A DNA stretch of 64,000 nt from Rhodothermus bifroesti (GCF_017908595.1 NZ_JAGKTL010000003.1:310001-374000), one strand, 5' to 3'; positions 42,885 through 52,190 are shown, counted from the first letter of the stretch. A program made the numbers and translations. The notes: generated by a model from the sequence alone, not told the origin.

Positions 42885-44246
42885 ATGGCCCGCACTTCGA
42901 GTCGATACGTATGTCAAGTTTGCGGATATGAGGCCCCACGTTGGATGGGACGCTGCCCAGAGTGTGGGGGGTGGAACACTTTGGTCGAAGAAGTTCGCCC
43001 TTCTCCTTTAAAGACGCGCTTAGGCCGAGCGGCTGCGGAAGGTCCGCCGGCTGAGCCGCTGCCTTTGTCGGCTGTCCCCCTAGAAGCTGAGCTGCGGCTA
43101 ACGACTGGCGTAGCTGAGCTCGATCGGGTGTTAGGAGGGGGTATCGTGCCGGGGTCGTTAATTCTGCTGGCGGGTGAACCAGGCATTGGCAAAAGTACAC
43201 TGATGACCGAGCTCGCTCGCTACTTGCGCGATCGACGCCTTCTGTACGTAACAGGTGAAGAGTCGGTGCGGCAGGTGCGGCTGCGTGCTCAGCGCTTGGG
43301 CATTGAAGGCGAAAACTTGCTCCTTTTGGCTGAAACCAATCTGGAGGTCATTTTGGAAGCTGCCCAGCGTGCAGCTGCTGAAGTGCTCATTGTCGACTCG
43401 ATTCAAACGGTCTACCGGCCTGAGCTAGAAAGCGCTCCGGGATCGGTGAGCCAAGTGCGCGAAAGCGCTGCGTTGCTGCTTCGGTACGCCAAAACAACGC
43501 ATGTGCCCGTGTTTTTGGTCGGCCATGTGACCAAGGAGGGGGCTATCGCCGGACCGCGCGTGCTGGAGCACATGGTCGATACCGTGCTCTACTTTGAAGG
43601 GGACCGCCATCATGCCTATCGTATCTTGCGTGCCGTAAAGAACCGTTTTGGCGCAACGCACGAAATTGGTGTCTTTGAAATGCACGAAACTGGTCTTCAG
43701 GCGGTCGACAACCCTAGCGAACGGTTTCTGTCAGAGCGGCGCTATGGCATGAGTGGCTCGGCTGTGGTATGCACGCTGGAGGGTACGCGTCCTGTGCTGG
43801 TGGAAATTCAGGCGCTGGTTACACCCACTGCCTATGGTACACCCCAGCGCAATGCCACAGGTTTTGATTACCGGCGGCTGCAGATGCTGCTGGCCGTACT
43901 CGAGAAGCGGGAAGGGTGGCGTTTGGCCGCTTATGATGTATTTGTCAACGTTGCGGGAGGGTTGCGTTTGGAAGATCCAGCGGCTGATCTCGGCGTGCTG
44001 GTGGCGGTTGCTTCGTCGTTTCGAGACATTCCAGCCGATACCGGCACGGTACTGATTGGCGAGGTCGGGCTTGGGGGAGAAATTCGCGGCGTAAGTCAGC
44101 TTGAGCTACGCTTGCGTGAGGCTGCACGCCTAGGCTTTCAGCAGGCTTTAATCCCAGCACACCATCTCAAAGGGCTGCTGCGCCCTGAGCGTTTGGAAGT
44201 CGTTGGCGTGCGCACGCTCCAGGAAGCACTCGAACAGGTGCTTTAA
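42885..44246 (+). CDS. radA: DNA repair protein RadA/Sms
   Basis: The protein has 453 residues. An N-terminal C4 zinc finger (Cys10, Cys13, Cys24, Cys27 in CQVCGYEAPRWMGRCPEC) is followed by a RecA-like domain: Walker A GEPGIGKST, Walker B VLIVDSIQT and the RadA-specific KNRFG motif. A Lon-like C-terminal domain follows. RadA helps branch migration in recombination and repair. ATG 42885 is the family start; an upstream in-frame extension is unlikely. The stop overlaps that of the convergent CoA-binding gene (TTAA). Confidence 0.94.
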   Translation: MARTSSRYVCQVCGYEAPRWMGRCPECGGWNTLVEEVRPSPLKTRLGRAAAEGPPAEPLPLSAVPLEAELRLTTGVAELDRVLGGGIVPGSLILLAGEPGIGKSTLMTELARYLRDRRLLYVTGEESVRQVRLRAQRLGIEGENLLLLAETNLEVILEAAQRAAAEVLIVDSIQTVYRPELESAPGSVSQVRESAALLLRYAKTTHVPVFLVGHVTKEGAIAGPRVLEHMVDTVLYFEGDRHHAYRILRAVKNRFGATHEIGVFEMHETGLQAVDNPSERFLSERRYGMSGSAVVCTLEGTRPVLVEIQALVTPTAYGTPQRNATGFDYRRLQMLLAVLEKREGWRLAAYDVFVNVAGGLRLEDPAADLGVLVAVASSFRDIPADTGTVLIGEVGLGGEIRGVSQLELRLREAARLGFQQALIPAHHLKGLLRPERLEVVGVRTLQEALEQVL

Positions 44247-44782
44247 AACCAGCGGCGCGCGCGACGGGCCGTAATGATGCCGGTATTCATCCCCACCCAG
44301 TGCATGCTGCCGTTATAGCGACCGTGCTCCATCTTGATGCAGCGGTCCATAACGACCTTGAGGCCACCCGCTTCAGCAATCTGGGCTGCTTCTAGGCTGA
44401 CGATGCGCAGCTGAAGCCAAAGCGTTTTGGCACCGATTTCTACGGCTTGGCGGGCGTAAAGCGGGCATTCATGGGCCGGGCGAAACACATCAACCACATC
44501 GACAGGCTCCGGAATGCTCCGCAAGTCGGGGTAAGCCCGTTCGCCCAAGATTTCTTCCGCCCGCGGATTCACGGGAATGATCCGATAGCCGGCATATTGC
44601 AGGTAGGTTGCCACAAAGTGGCTGGCTTTCTGCCGATCGGCCGATAGCCCGACAATCGCGATCGTACGCGACTCAGCCAAAACTTTTCGGATGACGCTCG
44701 GGTTTTGGTACTTCTCCCGGAGCTCAGGAGGAAGGAGCGAGTTTAGCGTCAGATCGCATGCAAGGCCTGATCCAGGTCCCAT
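44243..44782 (-). CDS. CoA-binding domain protein (YccU-type)
   Basis: This 179-residue Rossmann protein has the block TIAIVGLSADRQKASHFVATYLQYAGYRIIPVNPRAEEILGE, VVDVFRPAHECPLYARQAVEIGAKTLWLQL, and a VVMDRCIKMEHGR ending. These match the CoA_binding_2 family found as small stand-alone proteins. It probably binds a CoA thioester or nucleotide; the reaction is unknown. Its start lies 34 bases inside the metY gene, so it is presumably co-transcribed with metY. Confidence 0.83.
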   Translation of the reverse strand: MGPGSGLACDLTLNSLLPPELREKYQNPSVIRKVLAESRTIAIVGLSADRQKASHFVATYLQYAGYRIIPVNPRAEEILGERAYPDLRSIPEPVDVVDVFRPAHECPLYARQAVEIGAKTLWLQLRIVSLEAAQIAEAGGLKVVMDRCIKMEHGRYNGSMHWVGMNTGIITARRARRWF

Positions 44783-46068
44783 AGCAAGTCGTCCAGGGTT
44801 TCTAGTCCAATCGATAGTCGAATCATTTCCGGTCTAATACCGGCTTCTTCTAGTTCTTCATCCGAAAGCTGTTGGTGCGTAGTGGTGGCTGGATGGATGA
44901 CCAGGCTGCGCACATCACCCACGTTGGCCAAATGCGAGAAAAGCTGGAGCGACTCAATAAACTTTTTGCCAGCAGCCCTTGGGCCTTCGCTGCCGTACTT
45001 GATGCCAAACGTGAAGACCGCACCAGGACCTAGAGGCGTATATTTCTGGGCCAGCTCGTAATAGGGATTGTCTGGCAATCCGGCATACGCTACCCAGGCT
45101 ACCTTGGGATGGTCATGCAGGAATTCGGCCACGGCGCGTGCATTAGCAACGTGGCGCTCCATGCGAAGCGAAAGCGTCTCTAGGCCTTGAAGGAGTAAAA
45201 AGGCATTAAAAGGCGATAAGCAAGCGCCTACGTCACGAAGCGTTTCGGCACGCAGCTTCATCAGAAAGCCATGGTGGCCAAAGGTGTCGTAGAAACGCAA
45301 ACCGTGGTATGAAGGCGAAGGCTCGGCAATCGTAGGGAAGTGGCTGTAGTCGAACGTTCCGGCTTCAACAACCACGCCAGCGATTGAATTACCATGGCCG
45401 CCAATGAACTTGGTGGCCGAGTGCACCACGATGTCAGCGCCCCAATCGATGGGTCGGCACAGGTACGGTGTGGCAAAGGTGTTGTCCACAATGAGCGGAA
45501 TACGGTGCGCGTGAGCCAGTTCAGCCAGACGCTCGATGTCGAGCACGCTGCCTTGCGGATTGCCAATAGTCTCGCCGTAGAGTGCACGCGTGCGCGTCGT
45601 AATCGCTGCTTCCCAGGCGTCGAAGTCGGTCGGATCAACAAAGTGCACCCTAACGCCCAACTTTTTGAGCGTATGGGTGAACTGTGTTTTTGTGCCCCCA
45701 TAAAGGTGCTTCGAAGCCACCACCTCGTCACCAGGCTCCAGCAGCGTCATGAGGGTGAGAAACTGGGCGGCCATCCCACTGGCCGTGGCTACAGCACCCG
45801 TTCCGTTTTCGAGAGAAGCCATGCGCTCTTCGAAAACGGCCGTTGTGGGGTTGTTGATGCGCGTATAGATGTTGCCGTACTGCTTCAGCTCAAAGAGCTG
45901 GGCTGCATAGTCCACGTCGTCGAAGACATAGGATGTGGTCTGATAAATCGGCACGGCACGGGAGCCGGTAACAGCATCAGGGATATGCCCTGCATGCAGC
46001 ATGCGTGTTTCAAAGCCAAACACGCGATTGGTCCGCGTTGCGGAAGCCGAAGCAGTGCGCTCAGCCAT
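44749..46068 (-). CDS. metY: O-acetylhomoserine aminocarboxypropyltransferase / cysteine synthase
   Basis: This 439-residue PLP enzyme of the Cys/Met metabolism family has FETRMLHAG and [12 protein letters not shown] at the start, [22 protein letters not shown], and the PLP-lysine region [18 protein letters not shown]. It makes homocysteine from O-acetylhomoserine and sulfide, in direct methionine synthesis. The length fits MetY (about 430) rather than the shorter cystathionine synthases. It is divergent from the sigma factor gene with a 161-base gap. No SAM riboswitch pattern was found in its leader. Confidence 0.93.
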   Translation of the reverse strand: MAERTASASATRTNRVFGFETRMLHAGHIPDAVTGSRAVPIYQTTSYVFDDVDYAAQLFELKQYGNIYTRINNPTTAVFEERMASLENGTGAVATASGMAAQFLTLMTLLEPGDEVVASKHLYGGTKTQFTHTLKKLGVRVHFVDPTDFDAWEAAITTRTRALYGETIGNPQGSVLDIERLAELAHAHRIPLIVDNTFATPYLCRPIDWGADIVVHSATKFIGGHGNSIAGVVVEAGTFDYSHFPTIAEPSPSYHGLRFYDTFGHHGFLMKLRAETLRDVGACLSPFNAFLLLQGLETLSLRMERHVANARAVAEFLHDHPKVAWVAYAGLPDNPYYELAQKYTPLGPGAVFTFGIKYGSEGPRAAGKKFIESLQLFSHLANVGDVRSLVIHPATTTHQQLSDEELEEAGIRPEMIRLSIGLETLDDLLWDLDQALHAI

Positions 46069-46229
46069 AGTCTACAAGGTCCGATCACGATGCCAAAAGC
46101 GAAGGCACTAACCGCATACCGCCCGTAGGGTTTCGTGTGAACCTGTTGAAGGCTAAGCAATAAAACCTACAGCGCCTCCGTTATACGGAATGGCTGCGCA
46201 GCCCTCCTTCCGGAAGCCTAACCTGCCGG

Positions 46230-46826
46230 ATGCATCCTACCGACGACCAACTTGTTGCGGCCTACCTAGAGCAGGGCGATACGCAGGCGTTTCGACAACT
46301 GGTCGAGCGCCATCAAGAGCGTATTTACGGCTATTTGCTCGGCTGGGTACGCGATCCTGAAGTGGCAAATGACCTGTTTCAGGAGACGTTTTTACGGGTG
46401 CTGGCAGCGCTCCGGCAGGAGCGGGCTTCCTACACCCAGCAAGGGCGCTGGTTAGCCTGGGTGATGCGCATTGCCCGCAACGCAGCGCTGGATTACCTGC
46501 GCAGTCGCCGTAAATGGCACAATGTAGCCGAAAATGACCTTGAAGAAGGCGCTACGTTTTGGGATCGATTGCCGGATGAAGCCCCAGCAGCCGATCGGGA
46601 ACTAGAAAATGCCGAGCTTCAGGCCTTACTGGCCGACTGTATTGAACGGTTACCTCCGGAGCAGCGCGAAGTGCTGCTTTTGCGGCAAGAAGCAGAACTG
46701 ACCTTCCGTGAAATTGCAGAACTGACAGGTGTTTCCATTAACACGGCGCTGGGGCGTATGCGCTATGCCCTGATTAACCTGCGCAAAATGATGGTGCAAC
46801 GGCAAAAACAACTGGCCACGGAATGA
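46230..46826 (+). CDS. ECF-type RNA polymerase sigma factor
   Basis: The protein has 198 residues. Region 2 has LVERHQERIYGYLLGWVRDPEVANDLFQETFLRVLAAL and WLAWVMRIARNAALDYLRSRRKW. Region 4 has LPPEQREVLLLRQEAELTFREIAELTGVSINTALGRMRYAL. Region 3 is absent, as in extracytoplasmic-function sigma factors. The next gene overlaps as ATGA and is a membrane protein likely to be its anti-sigma factor, so the pair should respond to an envelope signal. The promoter recognised is unknown. Confidence 0.9.
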   Translation: MHPTDDQLVAAYLEQGDTQAFRQLVERHQERIYGYLLGWVRDPEVANDLFQETFLRVLAALRQERASYTQQGRWLAWVMRIARNAALDYLRSRRKWHNVAENDLEEGATFWDRLPDEAPAADRELENAELQALLADCIERLPPEQREVLLLRQEAELTFREIAELTGVSINTALGRMRYALINLRKMMVQRQKQLATE

Positions 46827-47503
46827 AAACAGGGCTACCACCGCAGCATGTGCCAGATTCCATGGAGGCAAAGCGTCTGCATCTGCTCTGCCGACTCTAC
46901 GGTGAAGTGCCTCCGAATGGCATTGATCCGGAAAGCGATCCGGAGTTAGCAGCCGAGTGGCAGGTCTGGCAGGAGGTGAAGGCATGGCTAGAGGCGCGGC
47001 CGCGGTCGCGTCCAGATCCGGCTGTAGTTGATCGTATTGTAGCAGCTGCTGCTCGGGCTGCGCGGGCAGCCGACCGATCGGCGCGCCCACGGCACTCCTC
47101 ATGGCGTACCCGAAAAACCTTAGCCATAGTCCTGACGGTGTCCATGGGACTGGTAGGTCTCTTCGCTTATGCCCTCCGTCCTGTGCCCGCTACACGTACG
47201 GGACGAATTCTGGCTGAGCAGGCCGCTACCACGCCCCAGGCTGTTGAGCTTCCGATGGCTAAAATGCTTCAGCCTGCTACGCCGCATGCCGCTATAGCCG
47301 CGACAGCACCGCGAACTTCCCAAACGCCACCGCTTTTCTTGGAATGGGACGACCGTGAAGCGGTACAACAAGTCTACCGCCAACTTCAGCTTTTGGAAGC
47401 CCGGAGCGCCCCCGATGCTTGGGAGCCAGCGCTTCCCCTGGAAGCCTGGCCTACAAGGCAAGCCACGCCTGGCTTGCTCCCAGCTTCTCGGCGTATGCCT
47501 TAG
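46823..47503 (+). CDS. Putative anti-sigma factor (single-pass membrane protein)
   Basis: The protein has 226 residues. The cytoplasmic N-terminal part (about 1-95) is Glu/Ala/Arg-rich and helical, without the zinc HX3CX2C motif. A membrane helix (about 98-117, KTLAIVLTVSMGLVGLFAYAL) follows, then a Pro/Ala/Thr-rich periplasmic tail. Position right after, and overlapping, an ECF sigma gene and this topology are the reason for the anti-sigma call; sequence similarity to known anti-sigma families was not recognised. The third gene of the unit starts 14 bases after the stop. Confidence 0.65.
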   Translation: MKTGLPPQHVPDSMEAKRLHLLCRLYGEVPPNGIDPESDPELAAEWQVWQEVKAWLEARPRSRPDPAVVDRIVAAAARAARAADRSARPRHSSWRTRKTLAIVLTVSMGLVGLFAYALRPVPATRTGRILAEQAATTPQAVELPMAKMLQPATPHAAIAATAPRTSQTPPLFLEWDDREAVQQVYRQLQLLEARSAPDAWEPALPLEAWPTRQATPGLLPASRRMP

Positions 47504-47517
47504 ACGACGTGCTTACC

Positions 47518-48360
47518 ATGAAGGGCATTGCATGGATACTGGGATGGATCGCCTTAGGATTGATGGGTTCAAGACTGCAGGCCCAGCCAACTGGTCCTGT
47601 GCGTTCGCTCATTATTGAGCAGGGAAAGGTATTGCTGGATGGACGGCCTGTGACTGCAGCGGAGCTGCCTGCAGAGCTGCAAACGGGCGACGTATCCTTG
47701 CACGTGCAGTTTAGTGGCGAGGTTAGCCCAGTTTTTGCCATCAAAGGTCAATTTTTCCGCATTGAGGGCGATCGATTGGTATCGTTGACCCCTGCACCTG
47801 AAAAGCTGCTCAAAAGTGAGAGGCCTGCCGCGATCGATGCGCAAGATACGCTAGACGTGTTGCGCGCTCACTTGGTCGCACAGGCGCAGGCGCTGCGCGA
47901 GGCTGCGCAGGCGCTTTACCAGCAGCTTGCGCAGAACCAGACGGCATGGTCGATGGACGTAGCGCGTCAGCTGGAAGTCTTGCAGCAACAGGCTGCAGTG
48001 CTTTCAGAATATGCACGCCAGCTGCCGCGCTTGGAATGGGAGGCCTATCTGCAGACGATGCATCAGCACAATGCTGAACTAGCCCGCCGATTGATGGAGG
48101 AATGGGAATGGGAACAGGACTTGCGCGCGCAGGCTGCGCGCATCCGGCAACTTCCTGAAGGGCCGCAGCGTCAGCAAGCTATAGCCCAACTGCGCCGACA
48201 GCTCGAAGCCGCCTTTGACCGTAAACAGCAAAACCGACAGGCTGAAATCGCTCAGCTAGAACGCCAAATCCAACGCTTGCGGCAGCGCCTGGACGAACGT
48301 GCCCGCTACCGGAAGCATATCGTCGAGCAATACCTGCAAGACCTGTTGCAAGGCCCCTGA
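47518..48360 (+). CDS. Secreted coiled-coil protein of the sigma-factor operon, hypothetical
   Basis: The protein has 280 residues from ATG 47518, where a signal peptide begins (MKGIAWILGWIALGLMGSRLQAQ). The first 90 residues look beta-rich (VLLDGRPVTAAELP, VSLHVQFSGE); the rest is almost wholly helical and Gln/Arg/Ala-rich, with heptad repeats. The C-terminal part (FDRKQQNRQAEIAQLERQIQ and following) has a repeated L..R..L spacing. No family is known to me. It lies 14 bases after the putative anti-sigma gene and could be the envelope sensor or target of that system. Confidence 0.7.
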   Translation: MKGIAWILGWIALGLMGSRLQAQPTGPVRSLIIEQGKVLLDGRPVTAAELPAELQTGDVSLHVQFSGEVSPVFAIKGQFFRIEGDRLVSLTPAPEKLLKSERPAAIDAQDTLDVLRAHLVAQAQALREAAQALYQQLAQNQTAWSMDVARQLEVLQQQAAVLSEYARQLPRLEWEAYLQTMHQHNAELARRLMEEWEWEQDLRAQAARIRQLPEGPQRQQAIAQLRRQLEAAFDRKQQNRQAEIAQLERQIQRLRQRLDERARYRKHIVEQYLQDLLQGP

Positions 48361-48491
48361 GTTGGCAAAAAGCATACGCATGTTGTACCTTTCTCTGCGC
48401 AGGGACCTTTGCGGTTGGCACAACTGCGCCTCCTAAAAAGGCGGTATGAAGCTTGCTATATGGCAGGCACTACGGGCAAACGCCAGGGCAT

Positions 48492-49715
48492 ATGCGACAC
48501 GCAAGACTACAGGTGGTGCTCGGATTGTGCATGCTGCTAGGCTGCCAGATGGCCTGGGGGCGGGCTGCAGTCCAAGTTACGCGCATATCGTTTACGCCAC
48601 GTGCCGATCAAACCGGATATGTCGTGCGCATTCACACGACCGACCACGTCAGCGCTTATCAGGAACCCGAGTGGCTGGATGCGCACCGGCTGCAATTGGT
48701 ACTGTTTTACACGGAACCCGCCCCTTCCTTACAGCATGACCCGCCGGCCGGCCCCGTCGTCTCTTATACCATTGAGCCTCAAAACGGCCACCTGATCCTG
48801 CGCTTCCAGTTCGCCGAAGGACTTGCTGTAGAAGCTGCTGCCTATCGCGACCGGTTGTCAACAGATATTTTGCTAGGACTGACCGTCACGTCTGCGCCGG
48901 TAGCCGACGTAGCTTCGCTCCCTAGCCCACAGCAAGCAAACACACCGCCTGCCCGTACAGTCGCACTCAAACCGGAATCCTCAACGCCGCGAAACCTCGA
49001 TCGCTGGCACCTGGACACGGTGGTGATCGATGCCGGTCATGGAGGTAAAGACCCCGGTGCTGTGGCTAACGGCGTGCGCGAAAAGGACGTTACCTTAGCG
49101 GTTGCCCTGAAACTGGGAGCCTACTTGCAACAGCAAGGCTTGCGTGTGATCTACACACGGACCAGCGACCGGTTTGTAGAACTGCGCGAGCGAGGGCGCA
49201 TCGCCAACGAAGCCGGAGGCAAACTGTTCATTTCGCTCCACTGCAATGCTGCCCCTGGCGATCGTTCGGCCTATGGCGCGGAGACGTACTTTTTGGGCTT
49301 GCATAAAACCGAAGCGGCCCGCCGCGTGATGGAACGTGAAAACAGCGTCGTTCGCTTGGAAAGTGATCCTTCCCAGTACGAAGCGTTTACCGAGCAGGAG
49401 CTGATTCTGATGACGCTAGCACAAAGTGCCTACCTGCGCAAGAGCGAAAAGCTAGCTATGCTCGTGCAGGAAGAGTTTGCCCATCGCACAGGCCGCGTCA
49501 ATCGCGGCGTAAAGCAAGCCGGATTTTATGTGCTCTGGAGCGCCTCCATGCCAGCCATCCTCGTCGAACTGGGCTTTTTGACCAATCCACGCGAAGCCGC
49601 CTTTCTAAAAAGTAAAGCAGGCCAAGAACAGATGGCCCAAGCGATCTTTCGGGCGGTGCAGGCCTTTAAGGAACTCTATGAACGGGAATTGGCGTTCCCC
49701 GCTTCGGCGCGTTAA
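48492..49715 (+). CDS. N-acetylmuramoyl-L-alanine amidase (Amidase_3), exported
   Basis: The protein has 407 residues from ATG 48492; a TTG start 39 bases upstream is less likely. The signal has a possible lipobox LLGC (Cys18). An AMIN-like beta domain (about 25-135) is followed by a linker and the zinc amidase domain: His183 (IDAGHGGKDPGAV), Glu198 (REKDVTL), His250 (ISLHCNA) and a C-terminal Glu in VELGFLTNP. It cleaves the amide between MurNAc and L-Ala in the periplasm during cell separation and wall recycling. It is followed by apt 5 bases later. Confidence 0.92.
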   Translation: MRHARLQVVLGLCMLLGCQMAWGRAAVQVTRISFTPRADQTGYVVRIHTTDHVSAYQEPEWLDAHRLQLVLFYTEPAPSLQHDPPAGPVVSYTIEPQNGHLILRFQFAEGLAVEAAAYRDRLSTDILLGLTVTSAPVADVASLPSPQQANTPPARTVALKPESSTPRNLDRWHLDTVVIDAGHGGKDPGAVANGVREKDVTLAVALKLGAYLQQQGLRVIYTRTSDRFVELRERGRIANEAGGKLFISLHCNAAPGDRSAYGAETYFLGLHKTEAARRVMERENSVVRLESDPSQYEAFTEQELILMTLAQSAYLRKSEKLAMLVQEEFAHRTGRVNRGVKQAGFYVLWSASMPAILVELGFLTNPREAAFLKSKAGQEQMAQAIFRAVQAFKELYERELAFPASAR

Positions 49716-49720
49716 GCAAC

Positions 49721-50269
49721 ATGATGACACGCATGAATAACGTCAAGACGCTGGAAACGCTTAAGCAGGCGGTACGTACGATCCCGGACTTTCCAGAGCC
49801 GGGTGTACTGTTCAAAGATATTACGCCTGTTCTGGGCCATCCTGAACTGCTTCGGCTGGCCATTGAAGCCCTGCTGGACCCCTTTCAAGATCAGGTGATC
49901 ACCAAGGTTGTGGGCATTGAGTCCCGGGGCTTTATTCTGGGAGGCATGCTGGCCCATCATCTGGATGCTGGTTTTGTACCAGTGCGCAAGAAAGGTAAAT
50001 TGCCTTACAAGACGCTCTCGGAAAGCTATCAGCTTGAATACGGCACCGACAGCATTGAAATGCATGTCGATGCGATTGAACCAGGAGATCGGGTGCTCAT
50101 TCACGACGATGTGATTGCTACCGGTGGAACGGCCGAGGCAACGATCCGGCTGGTAGAACGCGCCGGTGGGCAGGTCGTTGGGTGTGCCTTTCTGATCGAG
50201 CTGATGGCCCTCAAAGGGCGTCGGCGTCTGCCGGATCACATCCCTATACATGCGGTATTGCAACTTTAA
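49721..50269 (+). CDS. apt: Adenine phosphoribosyltransferase
   Basis: This 182-residue type I PRTase has the PRPP motif VLIHDDVIATGGTAEAT. The N-terminal FPEPGVLFKDITPVL and GIESRGFILGGMLA blocks are specific to Apt. It converts adenine and PRPP to AMP in purine salvage. A start at an internal ATG four residues in is possible. It is packed between the amidase gene (5-base gap) and a lipoprotein gene (6-base gap), so the three are probably one transcript. Confidence 0.94.
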   Translation: MMTRMNNVKTLETLKQAVRTIPDFPEPGVLFKDITPVLGHPELLRLAIEALLDPFQDQVITKVVGIESRGFILGGMLAHHLDAGFVPVRKKGKLPYKTLSESYQLEYGTDSIEMHVDAIEPGDRVLIHDDVIATGGTAEATIRLVERAGGQVVGCAFLIELMALKGRRRLPDHIPIHAVLQL

Positions 50270-50275
50270 CCTGGG

Positions 50276-50824
50276 ATGGGACTGCGCGCATATCCATGGC
50301 TATGGCTGCTAGGCTTGGTACTGGTGCTGGCTGGGTGTGAAGCAGCTGCAAACGAAACGCTCACGCTGCCACCGATCGAGGTGTCGTTTCGCTTTGAAGT
50401 GAACGGCAATGCGTTGCAGGATGGCCAAGCCTACACGGCTACGGCTACGGGTAGTGTAGACCTAACGCAGGCACTTGCCGAGCGAGGGGGGTACCGCAAA
50501 ACCGAAGTTACCCGTGCCCTTGTGACCGCAGCTACCCTCACGCGCATTCAGCCTGTTTTAACCAACTTGGCCGATTTGCTCACAGAAGCACGCTTACTTC
50601 TAACGGCTTCAGGGGTAAACGATACCGAGGTGGCCTCACGCACTGGCTTTCCTAGCGAAACCGAAGCGGCACTTTCTCCCCGAACAGGCATCGACGTCAC
50701 AGCCTTTGTGCAACAACCCTCTTTTGGGGCAAAATTGCGCCTGGTGCCCCGCAATCCCAACCCTCAAGAACAATACGTCTACGAAGTGCGCCTAACACTG
50801 CAAGTTCAGGTCGAAGGCGTTTGA
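50276..50824 (+). CDS. Hypothetical lipoprotein
   Basis: The protein has 182 residues. The N-terminus MGLRAYPWLWLLGLVLVLAGC ends in a lipobox (LAGC, Cys21). The mature part is predicted mostly beta-strand (VSFRFEVNGNALQD, LRLVPRNPNPQEQYVYEVRLTLQVQVEG), with a helical middle. No family was recognised; it resembles small beta-sandwich envelope proteins. It follows apt closely, and its 3' end overlaps the convergent ridA gene by 19 bases. Confidence 0.65.
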   Translation: MGLRAYPWLWLLGLVLVLAGCEAAANETLTLPPIEVSFRFEVNGNALQDGQAYTATATGSVDLTQALAERGGYRKTEVTRALVTAATLTRIQPVLTNLADLLTEARLLLTASGVNDTEVASRTGFPSETEAALSPRTGIDVTAFVQQPSFGAKLRLVPRNPNPQEQYVYEVRLTLQVQVEGV

Positions 50825-51228
50825 CGCACAGCAATGCACGAAATCTCAACGCGGGCACCGCGCGGCAGTGCCGCTACTTGCACAGCTTCGCGTGCCGGTG
50901 GAGACTCATTAAAGTACCGAGCGTACACCTCGTTGACCTGGGCGTAGTCGTTGATGTCGACCAGGTACACGGTGCAGCGCACCACGTCCTTGTAGTCCAT
51001 TCCTGCGGCCCGCAACACGGCCCCCAGGTTTTCCAGAACCTGTTCGGTTTCGCGCTCAATACTCTCAGTAATCAAACTCCCCGTTTTGGGATCAATAGCG
51101 ATTTGCCCCGAGCAGTACAGCGTGTCGCCCACCAAGATGGCCTGGCTATAAGGACCAATGGCCGCAGGGGCTCGTGGGGTCTTGATGATGGTACGTGCTG
51201 GCACGTGAAGATTCGGTCGATGATCCAT
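50806..51228 (-). CDS. ridA: RidA family enamine/imine deaminase
   Basis: The protein has 140 residues. RidA pattern: PAAIGPYSQAILVGDTLYCSGQIAIDPKTG, VLRAAGMDYKDVVRCTVYLVDINDYAQVNEVYARYF, PAREAVQVAALPRGARVEISCIAV, with the catalytic Arg in the last-but-one block (PAREAV). It hydrolyses reactive enamine intermediates from PLP enzymes such as threonine dehydratase. It is divergent from the SDR gene; the intervening gap is 72 bases. Confidence 0.93.
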   Translation of the reverse strand: MDHRPNLHVPARTIIKTPRAPAAIGPYSQAILVGDTLYCSGQIAIDPKTGSLITESIERETEQVLENLGAVLRAAGMDYKDVVRCTVYLVDINDYAQVNEVYARYFNESPPAREAVQVAALPRGARVEISCIAVRQTPST

Positions 51229-51300
51229 TAGGCATCTTTGGGTTTATTAACTTGCGACAACTGGTTGGGAAACTTCAAACGAAGAATCCGCTAAGGCGAT

Positions 51301-52116
51301 ATGGATTTGGGCTTACAGGATCGGATTGCCTTGGTAACAGGCGCCAGCAGTGGTTTGGGTTGGGCAGCTGCCCGCGAGTTGGCCCGCGAAGGCTGCAAAG
51401 TAGCCCTTTGCTCGCGCTCAGAGACGCGCATCCGGCAGGCAGCTGCACGTATCGCGGTCGAAACCGGGGTGGCCGAAGATCGCCTGCTCCCTTTGGTGTG
51501 CGATGTGCGTGAAGAAGCACAAATTGTTCAAGTGATTGAGCAGGTGGTAGCGCATTGGGGACAGTTGAACATTCTTGTGACGAATGCCGGCGGTCCTCCG
51601 GCTGGATATATCGGCGATTTTACCGCCGACGACTGGCGGGCGGCTTTAGAGCTGAACCTGCTTAGCACGATCAACCTTTGCCGGCATGCCTTGCCGCACC
51701 TGCGCCAGGCTGCCCGAAAACCAAACGGCTTAGCACGTATCTTGATGATTACGTCTATTTCCGCTAAGCAGCCGATCCCAAACCTGTATCTCTCCAATGC
51801 GGCACGTGCAGGCGTTCAGGGCTTTGCTAAAAGCCTGGCTGAAGAACTAGGCCCCGAAGGCATTACGGTAAATACGCTGCTACCTGGCTATACACGCACC
51901 GAGCGGTTGGCTGAACTGGCTCGCTTGCAGCAGCAGCGTACTGGACGTTCGGTCGAAGAGATCGAAGCTTCTTGGGCAGAACAAGCAGCCCTCAAACGCC
52001 TTGGCGAGCCCGAAGAGTTCGCTGCCGCTGTGGTTTTTTTGGCAAGTGCACGTGCGAGCTACATTACCGGTGTGGCGCTGCCCGTGGATGGTGGGCGCTC
52101 CAAGCATCTGCTCTAA
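51301..52116 (+). CDS. SDR family oxidoreductase-like protein with altered active site
   Basis: The protein has 271 residues. The dinucleotide-binding TGASSGLG is at 13-20, NNAG-like VTNAGGPP follows, and the Ser of the catalytic tetrad is in SIS (152-154). Tyr163 is present (NLYLSNAARAG), but the lysine expected four residues later is Ala167. This matches a divergent SDR group often listed as FabG-like. NAD(P)(H) may bind normally, while catalysis may use a different residue or be lost. The gene is a single unit upstream of mnmA, 74 bases apart. Confidence 0.82.
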   Translation: MDLGLQDRIALVTGASSGLGWAAARELAREGCKVALCSRSETRIRQAAARIAVETGVAEDRLLPLVCDVREEAQIVQVIEQVVAHWGQLNILVTNAGGPPAGYIGDFTADDWRAALELNLLSTINLCRHALPHLRQAARKPNGLARILMITSISAKQPIPNLYLSNAARAGVQGFAKSLAEELGPEGITVNTLLPGYTRTERLAELARLQQQRTGRSVEEIEASWAEQAALKRLGEPEEFAAAVVFLASARASYITGVALPVDGGRSKHLL

Positions 52117-52190
52117 CAGGGGGAACGGAAGCGATCCCCTTCCGTACAAAACGGCGCAAAGCGATAACCAAAAGCATACAAATAAAGACG

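Noticed and set aside
45394-46128. A 244-codon plus-strand frame opposite metY
   Set aside because: It is antisense to a strongly recognised enzyme, has a low-complexity Arg/Gly composition and no family match.
46069-46229. SAM-I riboswitch upstream of metY
   Set aside because: The hallmark CUUAUCNAGAG and GGCAACC elements were not found in the leader.
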